From JBOHHM01 sp050725495 (lineage in GTDB: Bacteria > Pseudomonadota > Gammaproteobacteria > Burkholderiales > Burkholderiaceae_C): a stretch of DNA of 6,456 nt. The notes beneath the pieces were generated by a model. That model searched no databases. It was not told the origin of the DNA and worked only from the letters and a program-made list of their open reading frames with translations. Made by a program: the position numbers and the translations under genes. The stretch is taken from contig JBOHHM010000212.1 in NCBI GenBank assembly GCA_050725495.1, positions 1 through 6,456 on the forward strand, in the 5' to 3' direction. Below, in pieces: positions 1-6,456 of the stretch (positions within the stretch are counted from its first letter, which is position 1; each line of letters starts with the position of its first letter).

Positions 1-5
1 GGCGC

Positions 6-743
6 TCAGGACGAGGGGCTGAACAGGTCGACCCGGTCGGTGATCAGGCCGTCGATGCCCAGCGCTTTCAGGCGTTCGGCCTCGGCTTCGTTGTTGACCG
101 TGTAGGCCAGGGCGCGCAGGCCGGCACTGCGCACCCGGGCCAGCGTGGCCCGGTCCCACAGCGGGTGGTGACAGACGACGGCGACGCAGTCCAGCGTGAT
201 CGCGGTCTCCAGCCAACCGGTCCACGGGCTGTGGAGCAGCAGGCTGCGCGGCAGCTGCGGCTGCGCGGCCTGCGCGCCAGCCAGCGCCTGGGGGCGAAAC
301 GAGCTCAGCAAGGGCAGCACCGCCTGGCCCTGCCACAGCCGGGCCACGTGGTCGGCCACGACCCGGCCGGTGTGCTCTTCCACGCCCGGCGTGGGCTTGA
401 TCTCGATGTTCAAGAAGTAGCCGTTGCGCAGGCAAAAGCGCGCAATGCCTTGCAACGAGGGCAGCGGCTCGCCGGCGAAGCCCCGCGAATGCCAGGCGCC
501 GGCGTCGAGCTGCGCGAGGTCATGCCATGGCTGCTGGCCGGCCACGCCGCTGCCGTCGGTGGTGCGCTCCAGCCTGTCGTCGTGCAGCAGAAAAGGCACG
601 TCGTCGCGGGAGAGCTTCACATCGCACTCGAACATGCGGTAGCCGTGCTGTGCGCCGAGCCGCAAGGCCGCCAGCGTGTTCTCCGGTGCCAGGCGGCCCG
701 CGCCGCGGTGCGCGATCCAACGTGGATAGGGCCAGATGCTCAT
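6..743 (-). CDS. ugpQ: Glycerophosphodiester phosphodiesterase UgpQ, 245 aa
   Basis: Cytoplasmic enzyme of the GDPD family (TIM-barrel fold, metal dependent). It hydrolyses glycerophosphodiesters to glycerol-3-phosphate plus an alcohol, working on substrates delivered by the Ugp transporter. The N-terminus carries the family signature: H12-R13-G14, then P20-E21-N22-T23. The expected metal and catalytic residues are visible: E39 and D41 in the ECDVKLS stretch, H54 in LLHDD, and E114/K116 in NIEIKP. The start MSIWPYPR and the length of 245 residues match E. coli UgpQ (247). The C-terminus ITDRVDLF is the usual end of the barrel. It is the last gene of the operon seen here. Its ATG directly follows the ugpC stop (TGA-ATG, no spacing) and no clear Shine-Dalgarno precedes it, so translational coupling to ugpC is likely. 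No terminator can be assessed because the window ends 5 bases after the stop. Confidence 0.95.
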   Translation of the reverse strand: MSIWPYPRWIAHRGAGRLAPENTLAALRLGAQHGYRMFECDVKLSRDDVPFLLHDDRLERTTDGSGVAGQQPWHDLAQLDAGAWHSRGFAGEPLPSLQGIARFCLRNGYFLNIEIKPTPGVEEHTGRVVADHVARLWQGQAVLPLLSSFRPQALAGAQAAQPQLPRSLLLHSPWTGWLETAITLDCVAVVCHHPLWDRATLARVRSAGLRALAYTVNNEAEAERLKALGIDGLITDRVDLFSPSS

Positions 744-1748
<1,005 letters not shown>

Positions 1749-1753
1749 GGGGA

Positions 1754-1814
1754 GGTTGAGCGTTGGGCGTTGAGCGGGTTGTCGCGCTGAACGCCGAACG
1801 CTCAACGCTGAACC
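1754..1814. repeat. Heptamer-based inverted repeat in the ugpE-ugpC spacer
   Basis: Left arm 1754-1776 and right arm 1785-1814 flank an 8-nt loop. Both arms are made of GCGTTSRG-like heptamers (GTTGAGC, GTTGGGC, GTTCAGC variants), three in the left arm and four in the right. The inner 17 bases of the two arms pair with only two mismatches. The outer edges are GGTT and AACC. The element fills nearly the whole spacer: 6 nt from the ugpE stop and 5 nt from the ugpC start. It is the same family as the element at 3684-3754. In RNA it should form a long imperfect hairpin. Its position suggests a dispersed element that could affect termination, mRNA stability or reinitiation, but no function is shown by sequence. 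Confidence 0.8.
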
Positions 1815-1820
1815 ACGGTG

Positions 1821-2675
1821 TCATTTTTCCGTGTCCACCAGGCCCTTGACGAACCACTTCTGCATCAGCATCACCACGATCGCGGGAGGCAGCATGGCGA
1901 GGATCGCGGTGGCCATGACGACGTTCCATTCGACGTAGACCTCGCCGAAGATGGCGCGCTTGATGCCCAGCACCACCGGATACATGTCTTCGTGCGTCGT
2001 GACCAGAAGCGGCCACAGGTACTGGTTCCAGCCGTAGATGAACTGAATGACGAACAGCGCCGCAATCGAGGTTTTGGAAAGCGGCAGCAACACGTCGTGA
2101 AAGAAGCGCATGGGCCCGGCGCCGTCGATGCGCGCAGCCTCCACCAGTTCGTCGGGCACCGTGAGGAAGAATTGGCGGAACAGGAAGGTGGCGGTGGCCG
2201 AGGCGATCAGCGGCACGGTCAGGCCCGCATAGGTGTTGAGCATGTTGAGGTTGGAAACCACCTCGTAGGTCGGGCTGATGCGCACCTCCACCGGCAGCAT
2301 CAGCGTGACGAAGATCATCCAGAACACCAGGTTCTTGAGCGCAAAGCGGAAGTAGACGATGGCAAAGGCCGACAGCAGGGAAATCGCGATCTTGCCCACG
2401 GCAATGCAGACCGCGCTGACCAGGCTGACCCACAGCATGGGCGCCACCGGCGCTATCGTTGAGCCGCCGCTGGTCTTGCCGCCGAACAGGGCGAGCTTGT
2501 AGCTCTCCATGAAGTTGCTGCCCGGCAGCAGCGAGATCGGGTTGCTGGTGGTGATTTGTTCGGCTGTCTGGGTGGACCCGATGACGGTGATGTACACGGG
2601 AAAGATGACCAGCAATACGCCGAGGATCAGGATCAGGTGCGAGAAAAAGGTCAGGACCGGGCGACGTTCAATCAT
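1821..2675 (-). CDS. ugpE: sn-Glycerol-3-phosphate ABC transporter permease UgpE, 284 aa
   Basis: Inner-membrane permease subunit of the Ugp importer (MalG-like, binding-protein-dependent transport family). The N-terminus MIERRPVLTFFSH closely follows E. coli UgpE (MIENRPWLTIFSH), which fixes the start; length is 284 versus 281. Hydrophobic segments are visible at about 11-32, 82-105, 115-130, 150-170, 203-222 and 252-272, giving the usual six helices. The cytoplasmic EAA loop that docks on UgpC is at about 175-200, with DELVEAARIDGAGPMRFF. The C-terminus FVKGLVDTEK is also typical. UgpE pairs with UgpA to form the translocation pore. The start codon sits 7 nt after the REP-like pair in the ugpA-ugpE spacer. 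No Shine-Dalgarno is visible upstream, and an out-of-frame ATG lies 7 nt upstream of the chosen start. Confidence 0.95.
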   Translation of the reverse strand: MIERRPVLTFFSHLILILGVLLVIFPVYITVIGSTQTAEQITTSNPISLLPGSNFMESYKLALFGGKTSGGSTIAPVAPMLWVSLVSAVCIAVGKIAISLLSAFAIVYFRFALKNLVFWMIFVTLMLPVEVRISPTYEVVSNLNMLNTYAGLTVPLIASATATFLFRQFFLTVPDELVEAARIDGAGPMRFFHDVLLPLSKTSIAALFVIQFIYGWNQYLWPLLVTTHEDMYPVVLGIKRAIFGEVYVEWNVVMATAILAMLPPAIVVMLMQKWFVKGLVDTEK

Positions 2676-2682
2676 GGTTCAT

Positions 2683-2739
2683 CAGTTGAGGACAGGGCTT
2701 GCACCTGCGGTGCGGCGGTCTGTCCCGCAAGGTTCAAGT
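2683..2739. repeat. REP-like palindromic unit, copy 1 (ugpA-ugpE spacer)
   Basis: A 57-bp unit starting CAGTTGAGGACAG and ending CCGCAAGGTTCAAGT. Outer stem GGACAG (2690-2695) pairs with CTGTCC (2720-2725). Inner stem GCACC (2701-2705) pairs with GGTGC (2709-2713) around the loop TGC. It is immediately followed by a second diverged copy. The GGGACAGA/TCTGTCCC palindrome resembles repeats that I recall lying near REP-associated Y1 transposases in other proteobacteria; no such transposase is in this window. Confidence 0.75.
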
Positions 2740-2795
2740 CAGTTGGGGACAGAGCTGCGCCCTGCGGGCTACGGTCTGTCCCGCAAGATTTCAAT
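2740..2795. repeat. REP-like palindromic unit, copy 2 (ugpA-ugpE spacer)
   Basis: Direct tandem copy of the previous unit, 56 bp, starting CAGTTGGGGACAG and ending CCGCAAGATTTCAAT. Outer stem GGGACAGA (2746-2753) pairs perfectly with TCTGTCCC (2775-2782). Inner stem GCCC (2759-2762) pairs with GGGC (2766-2769) around the same TGC loop as copy 1. Inner stem bases differ from copy 1 on both sides, so pairing is kept. The last bases overlap the ugpA stop codon (2791-2793), so the repeat reaches exactly to the end of the gene. Confidence 0.75.
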
Positions 2796-3675
2796 ATTGC
2801 ACCTTCTTCTCGACAAAGCGGAACTGGATCACGGTGAGCAGGATCACGATGGTCATCAGCACCACCGACTGCGCGGCCGAGCCGCCCATGTCCTGCGCCT
2901 TGAAGCCGTCGTAGTAGACCTTGTACACCAGGATCGCGGTGTCCTTGCCCGGGCCGCCGTGGGTGGCCGCGTCCACGATGGCGAAGGTGTCGAAGAACGC
3001 GTAGATGATGTTGATGACCAGCAGGAAAAAGGTCGTGGGCGAGAGCAGCGGGAACACGATGCTCCAGAAGCGCCGCCAGGGCGAGGCGCCGTCCATCGTG
3101 GCGGCCTCGATCAGCGAAGGCGGAATCGACTGCAAGCCGGCCAGGAAGAACAGGAAGTTGTAGGAAATCTGCTTCCACACGGCCGCCATCACGATCAGCG
3201 TCATCGCGTGATTGGCGTTGAGCAGGTGGTCCCATGGCAGGCCCAGGTGCTTCAGTGCGTAGGCCACCACGCCGTAGGGCGAGGCAAACATCATCAGCCA
3301 CAGCACGCCGGCCACCACCGGGGCCACGGCGTAGGGCCAGATCAGCAGGGTCTTGTAGACGGCGGCGCCGCGCACCACGCGGTTGGCCATCACGGCCAGC
3401 AGCAAGGCGATGCTCAGGCCCAGCATGGCGACCAGGATGGAGAAGACGGCCGTGGTCTTGAACGAGGCCAGGTAGCTCGGGTCGGCCAACAGGCGGGAGA
3501 AGTTCTCCAGCCCGACAAATTCCGGCGCCGAAGTACCAAACGCATCCTGCTGCAGCATGCTCTGGCGCAGCGCCTGACCGGCTGGCCAGAAAAAGAAGAC
3601 GAGGATGACCGCCATCTGCGGCGCGATCAGCAGCCAGGGCAGCCAGGACGATTTGAACAGGAGGCGTTTTTCCAT
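2791..3675 (-). CDS. ugpA: sn-Glycerol-3-phosphate ABC transporter permease UgpA, 294 aa
   Basis: Inner-membrane permease subunit of the Ugp importer (MalF-like), partner of UgpE. Sequence closely parallels E. coli UgpA (295 aa): WLPWLLIAPQ at 11-20, WPYAVAPVVAGVLW at 113-126, VWKQISYNFLFF at 166-177, and YAFFDTF at 225-231 followed by DAATHGGPG at 235-243. The C-terminus RFVEKKVQY matches the usual end. Six hydrophobic segments are visible at about 11-31, 75-97, 108-130, 157-180, 208-230 and 268-287. The EAA loop contacting UgpC is at about 188-213 (LIEAATMDGASPWRRF). It follows the ugpB remnant, separated by an 83-nt spacer nearly filled with the heptamer repeat. The 8 nt before ATG are CT-rich and no Shine-Dalgarno is visible. 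The gene shows no decay even though the binding-protein gene upstream is lost. Confidence 0.95.
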   Translation of the reverse strand: MEKRLLFKSSWLPWLLIAPQMAVILVFFFWPAGQALRQSMLQQDAFGTSAPEFVGLENFSRLLADPSYLASFKTTAVFSILVAMLGLSIALLLAVMANRVVRGAAVYKTLLIWPYAVAPVVAGVLWLMMFASPYGVVAYALKHLGLPWDHLLNANHAMTLIVMAAVWKQISYNFLFFLAGLQSIPPSLIEAATMDGASPWRRFWSIVFPLLSPTTFFLLVINIIYAFFDTFAIVDAATHGGPGKDTAILVYKVYYDGFKAQDMGGSAAQSVVLMTIVILLTVIQFRFVEKKVQY

Positions 3676-3683
3676 GAAGAAGA

Positions 3684-3754
3684 GGTTGAGTGTTCAGCGT
3701 TGAGCGTTGAGCGGGGTTTGAGCACGCTCAACACCGCACGCTGAACGCTGAACC
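3684..3754. repeat. Heptamer-based inverted repeat in the ugpB-ugpA spacer
   Basis: Two 30-nt arms (3684-3713 and 3725-3754) flank an 11-nt loop; 24 of 30 positions are complementary. The arms consist of GTTGAGC / GTTCAGC heptamers and are bounded by GGTT and AACC, exactly as in the element at 1754-1814. It begins 4 nt after the stop of the ugpB remnant and ends 8 nt before the ugpA start. Transcribed, it forms a long imperfect hairpin just ahead of ugpA. This marks the family as dispersed, since it occurs in two spacers of one operon. Confidence 0.8.
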
Positions 3755-3758
3755 AAGT

Positions 3759-3857
3759 TCAGCCCTTGTTCGCCTTCTGGAAGCGCTCCAGCTTGAGAGC
3801 CTGGACGGGAAGGACAAAAGCAGCAGCGAGTGCTGCCGCGCTGAGGTGCAGTTTCAT
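3759..3857 (-). pseudogene. ugpB: ugpB remnant: signal peptide fused to extreme C-terminus (32 codons)
   Basis: Position and content identify this as what is left of the gene for the periplasmic glycerol-3-phosphate-binding protein, normally about 430-440 residues. Residues 1-20 form a complete Sec signal peptide: MKL..., a hydrophobic stretch rich in Ala and Leu, and a cleavage site after PVQA. The remaining 12 residues, LKLERFQKANKG, resemble the end of UgpB (E. coli ends LLRRFEKSTKS). The whole mature domain, about 400 residues, is missing and the two ends are joined in frame near 3796-3802. The start has a good Shine-Dalgarno (GGAG, 5 nt upstream). What is seen is the short frame and its two recognisable ends; that they flank an internal deletion is inference from the family and the operon order. 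A real deletion, a population variant and an assembly collapse all remain possible. A 12-residue secreted peptide is very unlikely to bind substrate. Confidence 0.8.
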
Positions 3858-3862
3858 ATGTT

Positions 3863-3866
3863 CTCC
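3863..3866 (-). promoter_or_regulatory. Shine-Dalgarno of the ugpB remnant
   Basis: GGAG on the minus strand, 5 nt before the ATG at 3857 (context CTGGAGAACAT). It is the only clear ribosome binding site of the operon; ugpA, ugpE, ugpC and ugpQ lack one. It supports the chosen start and shows that the 5' end of ugpB is preserved. Confidence 0.7.
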
Positions 3867-3889
3867 AGAACTATGGAAGGCTTCAGGCT

Positions 3890-3907
3890 ACGAAAAACAT
3901 GTGACAG
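3890..3907 (-). promoter_or_regulatory. Candidate PHO box upstream of ugpB
   Basis: Read on the minus strand: a perfect-looking half site CTGTCAC (3901-3907), a 4-nt spacer, and a weaker second half TTTTCGT (4 of 7 matches to CTGTCAT). PhoB controls ugp in E. coli through such direct repeats, and the location 33 nt ahead of the ugpB start is reasonable. The second half is poor and no good -10 fits between the box and the Shine-Dalgarno, so this is only suggestive. Confidence 0.3.
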
Positions 3908-4046
3908 CCTGATTTGATCCGGCCCTGCCAGGGGCCACAAGCGGGGTTTTTACGGTGTTTCCCTGTCGGTGGAGGGTGAATGCTGCGCTGCGGTAACATT
4001 CGTTTTCAGCCGGGTAGTCCTGTTCTGGCTGACACCACAGAAGCCG

Positions 4047-6456
4047 ATGAACGCCCCTACAACGCTCAATCAATTGATGGCCGCGGCCGAAGATGTCCCG
4101 CGGTTGCGCGAAATTCCCTACAACTACACCTCGTTCTCCGACCGCGAGATCGTGATCCGGCTGCTCGGCTCGCGCGCCTGGGAGGTGCTCAACACCCTGC
4201 GCCAGGAACGGCGCACGGGCCGCTCGGCCCGCATGCTGTACGAGGTGCTGGGCGACATCTGGGTGGTGCAGCGCAACCCCTACCTGCAGGACGATCTGCT
4301 GGACAATCCCAAGCGCCGCAAGCTGCTGGTGGAAGCCCTGCGGCACCGGCTCGGCGAGGTCGAAAAACGCCGCACGCCCGAGCTCGACCGCGAGCGCGAC
4401 GCCATCGTGGGCGAATTGCTGGACGCTGCGGTTCAGGCCGTGCGCTCGTTCGATGCCGCGTTCCAGGAAATTGCCGATCTGCGCCGCCAGACTCAGCGCA
4501 GCCTGCGCAAGCTCACAGCCAAGGACAACATCAAGTTCGACGGCCTCTCCCGCGTCTCGCATGTGACCGACGCGACCGACTGGCGCGTCGAATACCCGTT
4601 CGTGGTGCTGACGCCCGACACCGAGGCCGAAATGGCGGGGCTGGTCCAGGGCTGCATCGAACTGGGCCTGACCATCATTCCGCGCGGCGGCGGCACCGGC
4701 TACACCGGTGGCGCGATTCCGCTGACCTGGAAGAGCGCGGTCATCAACACCGAAAAGCTCGAGGCCATGACCGAGGTCGAAATGGTGTCGCTGCCCGGTC
4801 TGGAGCGGCCGGTGGCCACGGTCTGGACCGAAGCCGGCGTGGTCACGCAGCGCGTGGCCGACGCGGCCGAGCGTGGCGGCTTTGTGTTTGCGGTCGATCC
4901 GACCTCGGCCGATGCCTCGTGCATCGGCGGCAACATCGCGATGAATGCCGGCGGCAAGAAGGCCGTGCTCTGGGGCACGGCGCTGGACAACCTGGCGTCC
5001 TGGCGCATGGTCACGCCGCAGGCCCAGTGGCTGGAAGTCACGCGGTTGAACCACAACCTGGGCAAGATCCACGATGCCGAAGTCGCGAGCTTCGAGCTCA
5101 AGTACTTCGAGGCCGACGGCAAGACCCCGGTGCGCACCGAGCGGCTCGACATCCCGGGCAAGACCTTCCGCAAAGAGGGCCTGGGCAAGGACGTGACCGA
5201 CAAGTTCTTGAGCGGCCTGCCGGGCATCCAGAAAGAGGGCTGCGACGGCCTGGTCACCAGCGCCCGCTGGATCGTGCACCGCATGCCCGAGCACACGCGC
5301 ACCGTGTGCCTGGAGTTCTTCGGCAATGCCAGGGATGCCGTGCCCAGCATCGTCGAAATCAAGGACTTCATGTTTGCTGAAGCAGCGCGCACCGGGACGC
5401 TGCTGGCCGGCCTGGAGCACCTGGATGACCGCTACCTCAAGGCCGTGGGCTACGCCACCAAGTCCAAGCGTGGCGGCTTGCCCAAGATGGTGCTGATCGG
5501 TGACATCGCCGGCGACGATGCCGACGCCGTGGCGCGCGCCACCTCGGAAGTGGTGCGCATCGCCAATTCGCGCAGCGGCGAGGGTTTCATCGCCATCAGC
5601 CCCGAAGCGCGCAAGAAATTCTGGCTGGACCGCAAGCGCACGGCGGCGATTTCCCGCCACACCAACGCCTTCAAGATCAACGAAGACGTGGTGATTCCGC
5701 TGCCGCGCATGGCCGAGTACACCGACGGCATCGAGCGCATCAACATCGAACTTTCCCTGCGCAACAAGCTCAGGCTGTGCGACGAGCTCGAGGCTTTCTT
5801 CATCCGGGGCAATCTGCCGCTGGGCAAGCAGGACGACGCCAGCGCAATCCCGTCGGCCGAGCTGCTGGAAGACCGCGTCGCCCAGGCCGTGGCGCTGATT
5901 GGCGAGGTGCGCACCCTCTGGCAGGGCTGGCTGCAGGATGTGGATGCGCTGTTCGCGCAGCTGCAGGATCATTCGCTGCGCGCCAGCTGGAAGATCCAGA
6001 TCCGTGCCGTGCTGCAGGGCATTTTTGCGGGCGATGCGTTCAAGCCCATTCTGGAGGAATGCAACGCCATCCACCAGCGCGTGCTCAAGGGCCGCGTCTG
6101 GGTCGCGCTGCACATGCACGCCGGCGACGGCAACGTGCACACCAACATCCCCGTCAACAGCGACGACTACGAGATGCTGCAAACCGCGCATGAGGCCGTC
6201 AAGCGCATCATGACGCTGGCGCGCTCGCTGGACGGCGTGATCTCGGGCGAGCACGGCATCGGCATCACCAAGCTGGAATTCCTGACCGACGAGGAACTGC
6301 GCCCGTTCACCGAATACAAGCAGCGGGTCGATCCCGAAGGGCGCTTCAACAAGGGCAAATTGCTGCGCGCCGCTGGAACCGTCTCACAGACTGCCTCCCC
6401 CGCTGGGGGAGGGCAGGGGAGGGGGCAGGCACGTCCAGAAGCCCCCACCCTAACCC
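4047..6456 (+). CDS. FAD-linked oxidoreductase, DUF3683-type, N-terminal 803 aa (3' partial)
   Basis: Large flavoprotein of the D-lactate/glycolate/D-2-hydroxyglutarate dehydrogenase class; the substrate is unknown. The N-terminal region (about 18-110, REIPYNYTSFSDREIVIRLLG) matches what I recall of DUF3683, a domain heading about 1300-residue FAD plus Fe-S fusion proteins in Burkholderiales. The FAD-binding PCMH domain follows at about 185-330, with the phosphate-binding loop PRGGGTGYTGG at 212-222 and SCIGGNIAMNAGG at 291-303. The C-terminal FAD-oxidase domain runs to about 774, with LPGIQKEGCDG at 391-401, HMHAGDGNVH at 689-698 (candidate metal and active-site histidines H689, H691, H698) and SGEHGIG at 733-739. 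After KGKLL (769-773) the reading frame enters a Gly/Pro/Ala-rich stretch encoded by a palindromic repeat and is open at the window edge. The Fe-S module expected in this family is therefore not seen. Start MNAPTT is the first in-frame ATG; its Shine-Dalgarno is weak. Divergent from ugp with no obvious functional link. Confidence 0.9.
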   Translation, partial: MNAPTTLNQLMAAAEDVPRLREIPYNYTSFSDREIVIRLLGSRAWEVLNTLRQERRTGRSARMLYEVLGDIWVVQRNPYLQDDLLDNPKRRKLLVEALRHRLGEVEKRRTPELDRERDAIVGELLDAAVQAVRSFDAAFQEIADLRRQTQRSLRKLTAKDNIKFDGLSRVSHVTDATDWRVEYPFVVLTPDTEAEMAGLVQGCIELGLTIIPRGGGTGYTGGAIPLTWKSAVINTEKLEAMTEVEMVSLPGLERPVATVWTEAGVVTQRVADAAERGGFVFAVDPTSADASCIGGNIAMNAGGKKAVLWGTALDNLASWRMVTPQAQWLEVTRLNHNLGKIHDAEVASFELKYFEADGKTPVRTERLDIPGKTFRKEGLGKDVTDKFLSGLPGIQKEGCDGLVTSARWIVHRMPEHTRTVCLEFFGNARDAVPSIVEIKDFMFAEAARTGTLLAGLEHLDDRYLKAVGYATKSKRGGLPKMVLIGDIAGDDADAVARATSEVVRIANSRSGEGFIAISPEARKKFWLDRKRTAAISRHTNAFKINEDVVIPLPRMAEYTDGIERINIELSLRNKLRLCDELEAFFIRGNLPLGKQDDASAIPSAELLEDRVAQAVALIGEVRTLWQGWLQDVDALFAQLQDHSLRASWKIQIRAVLQGIFAGDAFKPILEECNAIHQRVLKGRVWVALHMHAGDGNVHTNIPVNSDDYEMLQTAHEAVKRIMTLARSLDGVISGEHGIGITKLEFLTDEELRPFTEYKQRVDPEGRFNKGKLLRAAGTVSQTASPAGGGQGRGQARPEAPTLT
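6391..6450. repeat. G/C-rich double hairpin repeat inside the FAD oxidoreductase frame
   Basis: Two consecutive hairpins. The first pairs CCTCCCCC (6394-6401) with GGGGGAGG (6405-6412) around GCT, extendable by three pairs with one bulged G. The second pairs GGGAGGGGGC (6417-6426) with GCCCCCACCC (6441-6450) at 9 of 10 positions. The string CCCCCACCCTAACCC next to CTCCCCC/GGGGGAG palindromes is characteristic of dispersed intergenic repeats that I recall in Comamonadaceae genomes; that resemblance is from memory. The element may continue beyond the window. It adds no stop codon in the frame of the gene it sits in, as far as can be seen. Confidence 0.55.

Larger units (their letters stand above)
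3858..4046. other. Divergent intergenic region between ugpB and the FAD oxidoreductase gene
   Basis: The 189 bp here must contain the promoters of both divergent units. On the minus side it holds the ugpB Shine-Dalgarno and the candidate PHO box. A short hairpin GGCCC/GGGCC lies at 3921-3936. I could not find a convincing -35/-10 pair for the plus-strand gene, whose ATG is preceded only by a weak AGAAG. No small gene or RNA is recognisable. Confidence 0.5.

Noticed and set aside
1749..1805. 19-residue N-terminal extension of UgpC starting on TTG
   Set aside because: The extension is encoded by the palindromic repeat, and family alignment begins at the ATG at 1748.
2662..2682. Tiny upstream frame (ATG at 2682, five codons) overlapping the ugpE start
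   Set aside because: No ribosome site and too short to support as a gene; chance occurrence is likely.
2683..2795. Short CRISPR-like array in the ugpA-ugpE spacer
   Set aside because: Only two abutting diverged copies with no spacers between them and strong internal palindromes; this is a REP-like pair.
3921..3950. Terminator-like hairpin followed by a T run on the plus strand
   Set aside because: The GGCCC/GGGCC stem is only 5 bp and the T run begins 11 nt after it. There is no plus-strand gene upstream that would need a terminator.
3980..5380. 466-codon plus-strand frame starting upstream of the FAD oxidoreductase
   Set aside because: It is out of frame with the gene that carries the FAD-binding motifs, and its product is Arg/Gly/His-rich without any motif.
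3888..6254. 788-codon open frame on the minus strand
   Set aside because: It is antisense to the well-supported FAD oxidoreductase. Its composition (rich in His, Ala, Gly, Arg, Gln, Val) is typical of a shadow frame in high-GC coding DNA and no domain is recognisable.

Overview
The window is GC-rich and looks like a chromosomal segment of a betaproteobacterium, most likely a member of the Burkholderiales close to the Comamonadaceae. This is judged from protein similarity to remembered families, the ugp gene order and the style of the dispersed repeats; no search was run. It holds two divergent transcription units separated by about 190 bp.

Minus strand (3857 down to 6): a glycerol-3-phosphate / glycerophosphodiester uptake operon in the classical order ugpB-ugpA-ugpE-ugpC-ugpQ. 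UgpA and UgpE are the two membrane permeases, UgpC the ATPase, and UgpQ a cytoplasmic glycerophosphodiester phosphodiesterase that splits imported diesters into glycerol-3-phosphate and an alcohol. These four genes look intact. The first gene, which should encode the roughly 430-residue periplasmic binding protein UgpB, is reduced to a 32-codon reading frame. That frame joins an intact signal peptide directly to what looks like the last dozen residues of UgpB. As written, the operon makes a transporter without its own binding protein.

The three spacers of this operon are each almost filled by palindromic repeats. The ugpB-ugpA and ugpE-ugpC spacers carry inverted repeats built from a GTTGAGC/GTTCAGC-type heptamer and bounded by GGTT...AACC. 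The ugpA-ugpE spacer carries a tandem pair of about 57-bp REP-like hairpins with GGACAG/CTGTCC outer stems. The starts of ugpA, ugpE and ugpC consequently have no visible Shine-Dalgarno sequence, while the ugpB remnant has a good one.

Plus strand (4047 to the window end): the first 803 codons of a large FAD-linked oxidoreductase. It resembles the DUF3683-containing family, in which a D-lactate/glycolate/2-hydroxyglutarate dehydrogenase-like FAD module is normally fused to a C-terminal Fe-S module. The frame is still open at the edge. Just after the FAD module it runs through a G/C-rich double hairpin that looks like a dispersed intergenic repeat inserted in frame at the domain boundary.

The intergenic region 3858-4046 contains the ugpB ribosome binding site and one good half of a PHO box on the minus strand. 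This fits phosphate-starvation control but is weak evidence by itself.
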